The notes: generated from the sequence alone by a model not told the origin. Positions 8,711-17,180 are shown, counted from the first letter of the stretch. The stretch is DNA of 64,000 nucleotides from Streptomyces barkulensis (GCF_002843305.1 NZ_PGSG01000090.1:62001-126000), one strand, 5' to 3'. Program-made: numbers and translations.

Positions 8711-8717
8711 CGGCCGC

Positions 8718-9830
8718 ATGGAGAGTGCTCCCGAAATCCCAGGAACCGCCCACCGGGAGGACCCGGTCCTGGACCTGAGCCTGGACGGGGCGTCGCTGAC
8801 CGCGCGCCTGGTCGACATCCCCTCGGTCAGCGGGGACGAGAAACCGCTCGCGGACGCGATCGAGACCGCGCTGCGCGCCCTGCCGCACCTGCGTGTGGAC
8901 CGGTACGGCAACAACGTCGTCGCCCGTACCGCGCTCGGCCGGGCCGAACGGGTCGTCCTCGCCGGGCACATCGACACCGTGCCGGTCGCGGACAACGTGC
9001 CCTCGCGGCTGGAGGACGGCGTGCTGTGGGGCTGCGGCACCTCCGACATGAAGGCCGGGGTCGCCGTCCAGCTCAGGATCGCCGCCACCGTGCCCGAGCC
9101 CAACCGCGACCTGACCTTCGTCTTCTACGACAACGAGGAGGTCGCGGCCCACCTCAACGGTCTGGGCCACCTGGCGAGCGACCGTCCCGACTGGCTGGCC
9201 GGGGACTTCGCGGTGCTGCTGGAGCCCTCCGAGGGGCAGGTCGAGGGCGGCTGCCAGGGCACGCTGCGGGTCGTGCTGCGCATGGCCGGTCAGCGCGCCC
9301 ACTCGGCGCGGAGCTGGAAGGGCGCCAACGCCATCCACGCCGCCGCGCCGGTCCTGGCCCGGCTGGCCGCGTACGAGCCCAGGCGCCCGGTGGTCGACGG
9401 GCTGGAGTTCCGCGAGGGCCTCAACGCCGTGGGGATCACCGGCGGCGTCGCGGGCAACGTCATCCCCGACGAGTGCACCGTGACCGTCAACTACCGCTAC
9501 GCGCCCGACCTCACCGAACAGGAGGCGCTCGCCCATGTGCGGGAGGTGTTCGCCGACTGCGGTGTGGCGCGGTTCGAGGTGGAGGACAGCTCCGGCCCGG
9601 CGCGGCCCGGTCTGACGCACCCCGCCGCGGCGGCCTTCGTCGAGGCGGTCGGCGGCGAGGCACGGCCGAAGTACGGCTGGACCGACGTCTCCCGCTTCAG
9701 CGCGCTGGGTGTGCCCGCCGTCAACTACGGCCCCGGGGACCCGAATCTGGCGCACAAGCGGGACGAGAGGGTCGACACGGCTCTGATCGGCCACTGCGAG
9801 GAGCGGCTGCGCGCCTGGCTTACGGCCTGA
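8718..9830 (+). CDS. dapE: Succinyl-diaminopimelate desuccinylase DapE
   Basis: This 370-residue M20-family dizinc hydrolase releases succinate from N-succinyl-LL-diaminopimelate to give LL-DAP, the precursor of lysine and of the LL-DAP in Streptomyces peptidoglycan. Metal-site motifs are visible: GHIDTVP (His84, Asp86), CGTSDMKAG (Asp110) and YDNEEV (Glu140/141). HSARSWKGANAIH belongs to the dimerisation lid and PGDPNLAHKRDE to the C-terminal zinc ligand region. ATG 8718 appears leaderless. A hairpin terminator follows. Confidence 0.93.
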   Translation: MESAPEIPGTAHREDPVLDLSLDGASLTARLVDIPSVSGDEKPLADAIETALRALPHLRVDRYGNNVVARTALGRAERVVLAGHIDTVPVADNVPSRLEDGVLWGCGTSDMKAGVAVQLRIAATVPEPNRDLTFVFYDNEEVAAHLNGLGHLASDRPDWLAGDFAVLLEPSEGQVEGGCQGTLRVVLRMAGQRAHSARSWKGANAIHAAAPVLARLAAYEPRRPVVDGLEFREGLNAVGITGGVAGNVIPDECTVTVNYRYAPDLTEQEALAHVREVFADCGVARFEVEDSSGPARPGLTHPAAAAFVEAVGGEARPKYGWTDVSRFSALGVPAVNYGPGDPNLAHKRDERVDTALIGHCEERLRAWLTA

Positions 9831-9855
9831 CCCGCCGGGTATCGGCTGATCCGCG

Positions 9856-9880
9856 GGGCCCGCACCGTCGGTGCGGGCCC
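9856..9880 (+). terminator. Terminator hairpin after dapE, 11-bp stem
   Basis: Arms 9856-9866 and 9870-9880 pair perfectly around a three-base loop, 25 bases after the dapE stop. A partial extension with one bulged G lengthens the stem. Confidence 0.7.
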
Positions 9881-9986
9881 GCGACATCCGGTGGCCGCCG
9901 GTGCGTCCGGGAGAGTTCCGCTCCGTGTGATCCGGGCCTGCGTACCCTGGCGGCCTGTACGTCGGCGTAGACATAGGGAGTACGGC

Positions 9987-10787
9987 ATGGCCAGTGCGGA
10001 GGAGTTCGAGCAGGGGGAAGCGCCGCGGGAGCAGCGTTTCGGACCGGTGTTGCGCCGCCACGGCCAGGTGCAGCACAGCACCACCGACCAGCGTCTGCTG
10101 GACACCGCCGGCCCCTCGGACTGGCTGCACCAGGACCCCTGGCGGGTCATGCGCATCCAGTCGGAGTTCGTCGAGGGTTTCGGCACCCTGACCGAGATCG
10201 GTCCCGCCATCAGCGTCTTCGGCTCGGCGCGCACGCCCGGGGGATCGCCCGAGTACGAGGCCGGGGTGCGGATCGGACGGGCGCTGGTGGAGGCCGGCTT
10301 CGCGGTGATCACCGGCGGCGGCCCGGGTGCGATGGAGGCGGCCAACAAGGGCGCCAGGGAGGCGGGCGGCACCTCGGTCGGCCTGGGCATCGAGCTGCCC
10401 TTCGAGCAGGGGATGAACCGTTATGTCGACATCGGCGTCAACTTCCGCTACTTCTTCGTGCGCAAGACGATGTTCGTGAAGTACGCCAGCGGCTTCGTCG
10501 TCCTGCCGGGCGGCATGGGCACGATGGACGAGCTGTTCGAGGCGATCACCCTGGTCCAGACGCGGAAGGTCACCCGCTTCCCGATCGTGCTGTTCGGCAC
10601 GGACTACTGGCAAGGGCTGGTGGACTGGCTGCGTGCCACCGTCGTGCCCAGCGGGAAGATCAGCCCTCACGACATGGAGCTCTTCCACCTCACCGACGAT
10701 GTGGACGAGGCGATCGCGCTGGTCACCAAGGAGACCTCCGGCAGTGGCGCGCCGGGGGACGGGTTCAGGGCGGAGGACCCGGACTGA
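9987..10787 (+). CDS. LOG-family (TIGR00730) Rossmann-fold protein
   Basis: This 266-residue protein has both LOG signatures: GGGPGAMEAANKGA and LPGGMGTMDE. Family members include cytokinin riboside monophosphate phosphoribohydrolases, which release adenine-type bases from nucleoside monophosphates. In actinobacteria the physiological substrate is uncertain. ATG 9987 follows AGGGAG by six bases and gives the MASAEEFEQG start. A TACCCT -10 at 9943-9948 fits a short leader. The position next to dapE matches Rv1205 in M. tuberculosis. A strong shared terminator separates it from the convergent folP-like gene. Confidence 0.88.
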   Translation: MASAEEFEQGEAPREQRFGPVLRRHGQVQHSTTDQRLLDTAGPSDWLHQDPWRVMRIQSEFVEGFGTLTEIGPAISVFGSARTPGGSPEYEAGVRIGRALVEAGFAVITGGGPGAMEAANKGAREAGGTSVGLGIELPFEQGMNRYVDIGVNFRYFFVRKTMFVKYASGFVVLPGGMGTMDELFEAITLVQTRKVTRFPIVLFGTDYWQGLVDWLRATVVPSGKISPHDMELFHLTDDVDEAIALVTKETSGSGAPGDGFRAEDPD

Positions 10788-10807
10788 CCGTTCCGGCCGT
10801 TCCGGCC

Positions 10808-10853
10808 GTTCCGACCGGTCCGGGCCGACCGGTCGGCCCGGACCGGCCGGAAC
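10808..10853. terminator. Bidirectional terminator between LOG and FolP-like genes
   Basis: Arms 10808-10830 and 10831-10853 pair with one mismatch over 23 bases. The sequence just before holds three tandem GTTCCGGCC-like units. It lies between convergent genes. Confidence 0.8.
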
Positions 10854-10869
10854 GGGACGCGGAAGCGGC

Positions 10870-11730
10870 TCAGGCCAGGCCGCGGCGGGCCACGGCCGGC
10901 GGGCGCAGACCCGCGATGGAGGCCACCATGTCGAGCACCTGCCGGGTCTCGGCCACCTCGTGGACGCGGTAGACCCGCGCGCCCAGCCAGGCGGAGACCG
11001 CGGTCGTGGCCAGGGTCCCGGTCAGCCGCTCCCTGACGGGCCGGTCCAGGGTCTCCCCGACGAAGTCCTTGTTGGACAGCGACACCAGCACCGGCCACCC
11101 GGTGGCCACCATCTCCTCCAGCCGCCGGGTGACCTCCAGCGAGTGGCGGGTGTTCTTGCCGAAGTCGTGGCCGGGGTCGATCAGCACCGCCTCCCGCCGC
11201 ACCCCGGCCGCGACCGCGCGTTCGGCGAGCGCGACCGTGCGGCGCAGCACGTCGGCCATGACGTCGTCGTACGCCACCCGGTGCGGGCGGGTGCGCGGCG
11301 CGGCGCCGCCGGTGTGGGTGCACACCAGCCCGGCGCCGTACCGCGCCGCCACCTCGGCCAGCTTCGGATCCACGCCGCCCCAGGCGTCGTTGAGCAGGTC
11401 CGCGCCCGCCTCGCAGACCGCCTCGCCCACCTCGTGCCGCCAGGTGTCCACGCTGATCACCACGTCCGGCCAGCGCCGCCGCACCTCGGCGACGAAACCC
11501 GCGGTGCGCCGCACCTCCTCCTCGGCGGAGACCTCCTCGCCGGGGCCGGCCTTCACACCCCCTATGTCGATGATGGCGGCACCCTCCGAGACCGCCTGCT
11601 CGACCCGGTCCAGGGCCGGTTCGTCGCGGAAGGTGGCGCCCCTGTCGTAGAAGGAGTCCGGAGTCCGGTTCACGATGGCCATGACCACCGTCTCGCGCTC
11701 GCCGAACTCGCGCCGTCCCAGCCGCAGCAT
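10870..11730 (-). CDS. folP: Dihydropteroate synthase-like protein (FolP2 type)
   Basis: This 286-residue TIM-barrel protein is recognisable as DHPS by MAIVNRTPDSF (residues 17-27), LLNDAWGG, DPGHDFGKN and YRVHEV. It departs from catalytic DHPS at key places: the GESTRPG loop is GVKAGPG (58-64), SRK is SNK (219-221) and RVHD is RVHE (255-258). These features match M. tuberculosis FolP2 (Rv1207), not FolP1. From memory, mycobacterial FolP2 was reported to lack DHPS activity. The true folate enzyme is probably elsewhere in the genome. ATG 11730 has GGAGGAGAGGA upstream. Its neighbours (LOG, DivIVA-like, tag) also match the Rv1205-Rv1210 block. Confidence 0.85.
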   Translation of the reverse strand: MLRLGRREFGERETVVMAIVNRTPDSFYDRGATFRDEPALDRVEQAVSEGAAIIDIGGVKAGPGEEVSAEEEVRRTAGFVAEVRRRWPDVVISVDTWRHEVGEAVCEAGADLLNDAWGGVDPKLAEVAARYGAGLVCTHTGGAAPRTRPHRVAYDDVMADVLRRTVALAERAVAAGVRREAVLIDPGHDFGKNTRHSLEVTRRLEEMVATGWPVLVSLSNKDFVGETLDRPVRERLTGTLATTAVSAWLGARVYRVHEVAETRQVLDMVASIAGLRPPAVARRGLA

Positions 11731-11860
11731 CCGCTGTCCTCTCCTCCCGCGGTCCCCCGGCACCGCACAGTGCCCCGCAGCCGACCCTAGCCGTCCCGCC
11801 GTGGCACGATCGCAGCAGACCTGTACCTGCCGTTTGGTGTGTCTGACCCGGGGAGATGGC

Positions 11861-12283
11861 GTGTTCTGGTTTCTGCTGATCGCGTTGGTCGTGGTGGTCG
11901 CCGCGGTCGCGCTGGCCGTGGCGGGGGGCGGTGACGGGCCGGGCCGCACCGCGACGGGCGGACTCGCCGACGCCCTGCCGGACCGGACGGAGGCCTGGCT
12001 GCCGCCCGACCGTCCCCTGAACCGCTCCGACCTGGAGGCGCTGCGGCTGCCGCAGGCCGTACGGGGCTACCGGATGGAGGAGGTCGACGACGTGCTGGAC
12101 CGGCTCGGCGCCGAACTGGCCGAGCGCGACGCCCGGATCGCCGAGCTGGAGGCGTCGCTGGCGGGCGCGCAGGCGACCGCGCTGGGCGGGCCCGACATGT
12201 TCGGCGAGCCCGGCGGCGGCCCCGGGGACCGCCCCGGCGCGGCTCCCGGTGAAGAGCCCGGCGGACCGGGGGAGGCGCGGTGA
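11861..12283 (+). CDS. DivIVA-domain membrane protein
   Basis: This 140-residue protein has an N-terminal membrane segment (residues 2-22), a linker and a DivIVA-like motif LPQAVRGYRMEEVDDVLDRLG followed by a short coiled coil (ELAERDARIAELEASL). The tail is Gly/Pro-rich. DivIVA-domain proteins mark curved or polar membrane and coordinate wall growth. This small membrane-linked version is typical of the Rv1209 position. GTG 11861 follows GGGGAG. The stop overlaps the GTG of tag, so the two genes are coupled. Confidence 0.8.
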   Translation: MFWFLLIALVVVVAAVALAVAGGGDGPGRTATGGLADALPDRTEAWLPPDRPLNRSDLEALRLPQAVRGYRMEEVDDVLDRLGAELAERDARIAELEASLAGAQATALGGPDMFGEPGGGPGDRPGAAPGEEPGGPGEAR

Positions 12284-12879
12284 CCGCCGAGGGCACGGCG
12301 CTCCCCGGCCCGGACGGGCGGCTGCGCTGCCCGTGGGGCCTGTCCACCGAGGACTACACCGCCTACCACGACACCGAGTGGGGCCGCCCGGTGCACGGCG
12401 ACGACGCGCTGTTCGAACGACTGTCCCTGGAGGCGTTCCAGTCCGGGCTGTCCTGGCTGACCATCCTGCGCCGGCGGGAGGGTTTCCGGGCGGCGTTCGC
12501 GGGCTTCCGGATCGCGGAGGTGGCGGAGTTCACCGACGCCGACCGGGAACGGCTGCTCGCCGATCCGGGCATCATCCGCAACCGCGCCAAGATCGACGCG
12601 ACCATCGCCAACGCGAGGGTCGCCGCCGGGTGGGAGCCGGGCGAACTGGACGCACTGGTGTGGTCCCACGCCCCCGACCCGTCCGCCCGTCGCGCACCGC
12701 GCACGCTCGCCGAGGTGCCCGCGATCACACCGGAGTCCACGGCGCTGTCCAAGGAGCTGAAGAGGCGTGGCTTCCGCTTCACCGGTCCCACCACGGCCTA
12801 CGCCCTGATGCAGGCGTGCGGCCTGGTCGACGACCACCTGGCGGACTGCTGCGCCCGCGCCCCGCGCGCCGCCGGCTGA
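12280..12879 (+). CDS. tag: DNA-3-methyladenine glycosylase I
   Basis: This 199-residue base-excision repair enzyme removes 3-methyladenine from alkylated DNA. The family hallmarks are visible: RCPWG with zinc ligand Cys17, YHDTEWG with His30, EAFQSGLSW with catalytic Glu51, and the C-terminal MQACGLVDDHLADCC with zinc ligands His186 and Cys190. GTG 12280 overlaps the stop of the DivIVA-domain gene (GTGA). The same gene order occurs at Rv1209-Rv1210. A 13-bp hairpin follows. Confidence 0.93.
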   Translation: MTAEGTALPGPDGRLRCPWGLSTEDYTAYHDTEWGRPVHGDDALFERLSLEAFQSGLSWLTILRRREGFRAAFAGFRIAEVAEFTDADRERLLADPGIIRNRAKIDATIANARVAAGWEPGELDALVWSHAPDPSARRAPRTLAEVPAITPESTALSKELKRRGFRFTGPTTAYALMQACGLVDDHLADCCARAPRAAG

Positions 12880-12891
12880 GCCCGGCGCCCG

Positions 12892-12919
12892 GCGCCCGGC
12901 GTCCCCGGACGCCGGGCGC
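12892..12919. terminator. Bidirectional terminator, 13-bp perfect stem
   Basis: Arms 12892-12904 and 12907-12919 pair perfectly between the convergent tag and enoyl-CoA hydratase genes. Confidence 0.8.
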
Positions 12920-12933
12920 TTCCCGACGGGGCG

Positions 12934-13722
12934 TCAGCGTCCGCGGTGGACGGGCTTCTCCTTGGCGACGAACGCCTCCACCGCGGCCTTGTGGTCCTCC
13001 GAGGCGCCGGCCCGGGCCTGGAGTTCGGCCTCCTTCTCCAGCGTCTCGGCCAGTGAGTGCGAGGAGCCGTGGGCGAGGGACTCCTTGAGCGCGGCGTACG
13101 CGACCGTCGGCCCCTCGGCGAGCCGCCGGGCCGCGTCCTCGGCCTCGGCCGCCAGCCGGTCGGCCGGGACGACCCGGTTGGCGATGCCCAGCTCCAGGGC
13201 CTCCTGCGCCTTCACGCTGCGCGGGAAGAGCAGCAGTTCGGCGGCGCGGCCCGGGCCGACCAGGCGCGGCAGGGTCCAGGACACCCCGGAGTCGGCGGTG
13301 AGCGCCACCCCGGCGAAGGAGGTGTTGAAGGAGGCGGTGTCGGCGACCACCCGGTAGTCGGCGGCGAAGGCGAACCCCGCCCCCGCGCCGGCCGCGACGC
13401 CGTTGACGCCCGCCACCACCGGCTTGGGCATGGAGGCGATCGCCAGGGTGATCGGGTTGTAGTGCTCGCGCACGGTGTCCAGCGCTGCGCCGCCGCTGCG
13501 CCGCAGCTCCTCGACATGCTCCCTGAGGTCCTGCCCCACGCAGAACGCCCGCCCGTTGCCGGTCAGCAGCACCGCGCGTACGGCCGGGTCGCCGGCCGCC
13601 TCCCGCAGGGTGTCCCGCAGCGCCTCCTTGAGCGCGGTGTCGAGCGCGTTCATGGCGTCGGGGCGGTTGAGGGTGACGGTCGCCAGCCCTCCGGACACTT
13701 CGTAGACGACGTTGTCTGACAT
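12934..13722 (-). CDS. Enoyl-CoA hydratase/isomerase (PaaG-like)
   Basis: This 262-residue crotonase-fold protein has the oxyanion-hole segments GRAFCVGQDLREH and GVNGVAAGAGAGFAFAADYRV, as in PaaG/EchA proteins that hydrate or isomerise enoyl-CoA. It keeps TSFAGVALTADSGVSWTLPRLVG. The acidic residues usually used for hydration are not clear, so isomerase activity is as likely. I chose ATG 13722 (MSDNVVYEV); ATG 13734 would add four residues. Neither has a good ribosome binding site. The substrate is unknown. Confidence 0.85.
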   Translation of the reverse strand: MSDNVVYEVSGGLATVTLNRPDAMNALDTALKEALRDTLREAAGDPAVRAVLLTGNGRAFCVGQDLREHVEELRRSGGAALDTVREHYNPITLAIASMPKPVVAGVNGVAAGAGAGFAFAADYRVVADTASFNTSFAGVALTADSGVSWTLPRLVGPGRAAELLLFPRSVKAQEALELGIANRVVPADRLAAEAEDAARRLAEGPTVAYAALKESLAHGSSHSLAETLEKEAELQARAGASEDHKAAVEAFVAKEKPVHRGR

Positions 13723-14011
13723 GGGGGCCAGCATGGCAAGGAACGGTGGGGGCCGGTACGGGTCCGTACACGAGCCGCGTGTGACCTGCGTCAAACGGCC
13801 GCGGTGCTCTCCGGGGGGAGAAAGGGCGCAGTATTGCAGCCTGATCCCCGAATTGGGTGGTTTTGCGCGAGGGTGTTGTGCAAGGGATACGGACCGATGT
13901 TGGTCACGAGGTCGTGCGATGCGGGATAATGGCAGGGAAGCAATGTGTTCGACGCCGGCGACACCTGGGTTGCCCGGCTGAGATCAGCTGGTTTCAGGAA
14001 GGGGAACGAGC

Positions 14012-14179
14012 ATGGCGGCCATGAAGCCGCGGACGGGCGATGGCCCGCTCGAGGTGACCAAGGAGGGGCGGGGCATCATCATGCGCGTTCCGCTCGAAGG
14101 CGGTGGACGACTCGTCGTCGAGCTCACCCCTGACGAGGCGGATGCACTCGGCGAAGCTCTGAAGAAGGCCTGCGGCTGA
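14012..14179 (+). CDS. DUF3117-family small protein (Rv1211-like)
   Basis: This 55-residue protein begins MAAMKPRTGDGPLEVTKEG, includes GRLVVELTPDEADALGEAL, and ends KKACG. It is a short conserved actinobacterial protein corresponding to Rv1211, which also lies next to tag. The function is unknown. ATG 14012 has GGAAGGGG upstream. A possible promoter with TTGGTC at 13900-13905 and GATAAT at 13925-13930 (19-base spacer) would give a leader of about 75 bases. A 16-bp terminator follows. Its strong conservation despite small size suggests an important role. Confidence 0.88.
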   Translation: MAAMKPRTGDGPLEVTKEGRGIIMRVPLEGGGRLVVELTPDEADALGEALKKACG

Positions 14180-14222
14180 GGAGCGATCGAAGACCTCCGG
14201 CGCCACACCGCCTTCGCACCAC

Positions 14223-14263
14223 CACCGCCGCCCCCGGGAGAGCACGGCCCGGGGGCGGCGGTG
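14223..14263 (+). terminator. Terminator hairpin after DUF3117 gene, 16-bp stem
   Basis: Arms 14223-14238 and 14248-14263 pair perfectly around a nine-base loop. The hairpin is near-convergent with the O-methyltransferase gene and may serve both. Confidence 0.8.
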
Positions 14264-14332
14264 TGCTGTCGGCCGGCCCGGTGGTCCCGGCGGCCGGCCC
14301 GGTGGTCCCGGCGGCCCGGGGCCGGCCCGTGG

Positions 14333-15031
14333 TCAGCGGTGGCGCTTGACCGCGCACAGCAGGCCGTCGCCCACCGGCAGCAGCGAGGGCAGCAGCGAGG
14401 TGCTGTCCCGGACGGTGCGCAGCAGCTCGCGCAGTCTGAGGACCTCCGCGGGCTGTGACGAGGAGTCGACGGTGCGGCCGTCGGCGAAGACGCCCTCGAA
14501 GCAGACCAGCCCGCCCGGGCGCAGCAGGCGCAACGATTCGCCCAGGTACTCCAGGCACTCCATCCGGTCGCCGTCGCAGAAGACCAGGTCGTAACCGCCG
14601 TCGGCGAGCCGGGGCAGGACGTCCAGGGCGCGGCCGGGGATGAAGCGGGCGCGGTTGGCCGCGAAGCCCGCGGCGCGGAACGCCTGGCGGGCGATCTGCT
14701 GGCACTCCGGCTCGGTGTCCACGGTCGTCAGCACGCCGTCGGGCCGCATGCCGTGCAGCAGGTGGATGCCCGACACCCCGGTGCCGGTGCCGATCTCGGC
14801 CACCGCCTTGGCGTCCACGGCCGCGGCCAGCAGCCGCAGCGCGGCGCCCGTGCCGTCCGACACCGCGCGCAGGCCCGCCTCCCGGGCCCGGTCACGGGCC
14901 CAGCGCAGCGCCGCCGAGTGCTCGGAGCGCTCGGCGTGCTGGACGTTCTCCGCGCCGTACGCGTCGGCGAACGCCCAGCTCGTCTGCCGGTTGCCGGTAA
15001 TCGCCCTCTCCTGTCCCCGTGGTGCCCGCAT
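14333..15031 (-). CDS. SAM-dependent O-methyltransferase (family 3, Rv1220c-like)
   Basis: This 232-residue class I methyltransferase has the SAM motif VAEIGTGTGVSGIHLL, then LTTVDTEPE and YDLVFCDGD. It resembles catechol/caffeoyl-CoA type O-methyltransferases. The substrate is unknown. ATG 15031 gives MRAPRGQERAITGNRQTSWAF, a conserved start in Streptomyces homologues. It is divergent from the sigma factor gene, the same arrangement as Rv1220c-sigE, so the 92-bp gap holds both promoters. Confidence 0.82.
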   Translation of the reverse strand: MRAPRGQERAITGNRQTSWAFADAYGAENVQHAERSEHSAALRWARDRAREAGLRAVSDGTGAALRLLAAAVDAKAVAEIGTGTGVSGIHLLHGMRPDGVLTTVDTEPECQQIARQAFRAAGFAANRARFIPGRALDVLPRLADGGYDLVFCDGDRMECLEYLGESLRLLRPGGLVCFEGVFADGRTVDSSSQPAEVLRLRELLRTVRDSTSLLPSLLPVGDGLLCAVKRHR

Positions 15032-15055
15032 CCGTGACTGTATCCGTTGGCGCCG

Positions 15056-15081
15056 GGAACCCGCAGATGGGACCGCGCGTT
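15056..15081 (+). promoter_or_regulatory. ECF-type promoter (GGAAC-N17-CGTT) upstream of the sigma factor gene
   Basis: GGAAC at 15056-15060 and CGTT at 15078-15081 are separated by exactly 17 bases. This matches the -35/-10 pattern recognised by SigE/SigH-type ECF sigma factors and suggests the sigma gene is transcribed by its own product. The expected start lies near 15088-15092. Confidence 0.65.
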
Positions 15082-15182
15082 GGTTGTGCAGGGGCCGTGC
15101 GGCGAGCGGCGGGGGAACGTACATGGCACATGGCCGCAAGAGGGTCAAAGAAACTTATCCGGAGCTAACGGGCGAGGTGGCT

Positions 15183-15953
15183 ATGGTAGGGACTCCACTG
15201 GACACCACCAGAGCCGACAGGGGAGGTGCGGCTGCGGCCGGTGACCGGAAAGTGCGCAGGCGCTTTTTCAGGTCGTCCGGCGAGCCGAAATCCGTGAACG
15301 ACACCGCTGACCACCGCCGCGCCGCCGACTCCGTGACCACCGCGACCTTCGCAACCGACGCGGACGCTCCGGCGTGGACGCCTCCCACCTGGGAGGAGAT
15401 CGTCAGCACCCACAGCGCACGGGTCTACCGCCTCGCCTACCGCCTCACCGGGAACCAGCACGACGCCGAGGACCTGACCCAGGAGGTCTTCGTCCGGGTC
15501 TTCCGCTCGCTGTCCACCTACACCCCCGGCACCTTCGAGGGCTGGCTGCACCGCATCACCACGAACCTCTTCCTGGACATGGTGCGGCGCAAGCAGCGCA
15601 TCCGCTTCGACGCCCTCGGCGACGACGCGGCAGAGCGGCTGCCCAGCCGCGAGCCCTCGCCGCAGCAGCACTTCAACGACACCCACTTCGACGCCGACGT
15701 CCAGCAGGCGCTGGACACCCTCGCCCCGGAGTTCCGGGCGGCGGTGGTGCTCTGCGACATCGAGGGGCTGTCGTACGAGGAGATCGCCGCGACGCTCGAT
15801 GTGAAGCTCGGCACGGTCCGCAGCCGCATCCACCGCGGTCGCTCCCACCTGCGCAAGGCCCTCAAGCACCGGTCCCCCCGGGCACGCGCCGAGCAGCGCG
15901 CCCTGGCCGGGGCGCTCCCCGGTGCCGTGGGAGGGGAGGGCGGCACCGCGTGA
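15183..15953 (+). CDS. sigE: ECF RNA polymerase sigma factor, SigE (mycobacterial) type
   Basis: This 256-residue ECF sigma factor has region 2 (YRLAYRLTGNQHDAEDLTQE onward) and region 4 (LDTLAPEFRAAVVLCDIEGLSYEEIA and the helix-turn-helix GTVRSRIHRG). It directs RNA polymerase to stress promoters. I chose ATG 15183 (MVGTPLDTTRAD) with a GAGGT site upstream. ATG 15123, with GGGGGAAC upstream, would add 20 residues. The GTG of the zinc anti-sigma gene overlaps the stop. Synteny with sigE-rseA-htrA-tatB of M. tuberculosis is clear. This is not the gene called sigE in S. coelicolor cell-wall work. Confidence 0.88.
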   Translation: MVGTPLDTTRADRGGAAAAGDRKVRRRFFRSSGEPKSVNDTADHRRAADSVTTATFATDADAPAWTPPTWEEIVSTHSARVYRLAYRLTGNQHDAEDLTQEVFVRVFRSLSTYTPGTFEGWLHRITTNLFLDMVRRKQRIRFDALGDDAAERLPSREPSPQQHFNDTHFDADVQQALDTLAPEFRAAVVLCDIEGLSYEEIAATLDVKLGTVRSRIHRGRSHLRKALKHRSPRARAEQRALAGALPGAVGGEGGTA

Positions 15954-16927
15954 GCGGCACACACGACGGCGTACCCGATCCGGAGCCGACCCCGGCCGAG
16001 CAGCACCTGGGCGACCGGCTGGCGGCCCTGGTGGACGGCGAGCTGGGGCACGAGACGCGCGAGCGCGTCCTGGCGCACCTGGCGACCTGCCACACCTGCA
16101 AGGCGGAGGCCGACGCACAGCGCAGGCTGAAGAGCGTCTTCGCGGACGCCGCGCCCCCACCGCCCTCGGAGGGGCTGCTCGCCAGGCTCCAGGGGCTGCC
16201 CGGAGGGCTGGGCGACGACTCCGGGCGGGGCCGGGGCGGGCCGCGGGACTCCTCCTCGTCCGCCTCCCCGTCCCCCTGGGACTTCGAGTACCTGCCGGCC
16301 GGCGGCGTGCTCACCTCCGACCGCGGATTCCGCATCCACCGGGTCCACGAGACGGACCGGCCGTCCTCGCGCGGCCGCCGCTTCGCCTTCGCGGCGGCGG
16401 GCGCGGTCTCGCTGGCGGCCTTCGCCATCGGCGGCGCGCTCACCTCCGCGGCCACCGGCGGCTCCACGGTCGCCGCGGGCGGGGACGGCGGTACGAGCGC
16501 CCGCTCGCCGCGCACGGCGGCCGTCGGGCCGGAGCGCGGCAGCGAGCGGAGCGGCGGCAGACCGGGACAGCGAGCGGCCGGTACACCGAGCGGACCGGCC
16601 GTGGCGCCGAGCGGACCGGCCGTGGCGCCGACGCGGCCGCCCGTGCTGTCGGTGTCACCGCTGGAGGCCGCCTACGCCCCCCGGCCCCACGGGCTGACGG
16701 TGGTGCCGGTGATCGATGTGCTGCCCACCCTGCACCCGCCGCTGATACACCCCACGCAGTACCAGGCACCGTCCGGCGAGGAGTCGCCGGAGCAGTACGT
16801 GTCCGTCAGGCAGCCGCTCATCGCGGCCACGCCCATGGCCGCCGCTCCCACGGCCACGGCTCCCACGGCCACGGCCACCGCTCCGGTGGGCGCCACCCCG
16901 GCGCCCACGCTCCCGCCGGGCCGCTGA
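15950..16927 (+). CDS. Anti-sigma factor with ZAS zinc finger and one membrane segment (RseA-like)
   Basis: This 325-residue protein has an N-terminal zinc-binding anti-sigma (ZAS) domain: His19, then His43-x3-Cys47-x2-Cys50 in HLATCHTC. One membrane segment (RFAFAAAGAVSLAAFAIGG) is followed by a Pro/Thr/Ala-rich extracytoplasmic tail. ZAS proteins hold their ECF sigma factor inactive and release it on redox or envelope stress. GTG 15950 overlaps the sigma stop (GTGA), so the two are made in proportion. The tail contains a duplicated block (SGPAVAPSGPAVAPTRP). htrA lies downstream after a very strong terminator. Confidence 0.88.
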   Translation: MSGTHDGVPDPEPTPAEQHLGDRLAALVDGELGHETRERVLAHLATCHTCKAEADAQRRLKSVFADAAPPPPSEGLLARLQGLPGGLGDDSGRGRGGPRDSSSSASPSPWDFEYLPAGGVLTSDRGFRIHRVHETDRPSSRGRRFAFAAAGAVSLAAFAIGGALTSAATGGSTVAAGGDGGTSARSPRTAAVGPERGSERSGGRPGQRAAGTPSGPAVAPSGPAVAPTRPPVLSVSPLEAAYAPRPHGLTVVPVIDVLPTLHPPLIHPTQYQAPSGEESPEQYVSVRQPLIAATPMAAAPTATAPTATATAPVGATPAPTLPPGR

Positions 16928-17015
16928 CCGGCTCCGGGCCCGCGCGGACCACCCGTCCGCGCGGCACCCGCGTACGGTCTGCCCGTGTCCCTGACCGGTC
17001 CCCGTGAGTCAGCCG

Positions 17016-17063
17016 CCCGCAAGGGCCGCCGGGGCGCCGGCGCGCCCCGGCGGCCCTTGCGGG
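17016..17063 (+). terminator. Terminator hairpin, 22-bp perfect stem
   Basis: Arms 17016-17037 and 17042-17063 pair perfectly with a four-base loop. This is the longest perfect stem in the window. It separates the sigE operon from htrA. Confidence 0.88.
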
Positions 17064-17180
17064 GGAAACCCCGCGGGCCCCGGCCGGTCCGGCTTCGCCG
17101 GCACAGGCGGAACTGGTTGAATCGTGGGGATGTGGTGCGAGTCCGCGCGGAGCGCGACGCGGGCCGATGCTGGGGAGAAC

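Noticed and set aside
14640..15182. Extended upstream frame of the sigma factor
   Set aside because: It overlaps the divergent O-methyltransferase gene and reads as shadow sequence. Starts at 15183 or 15123 have ribosome binding sites.
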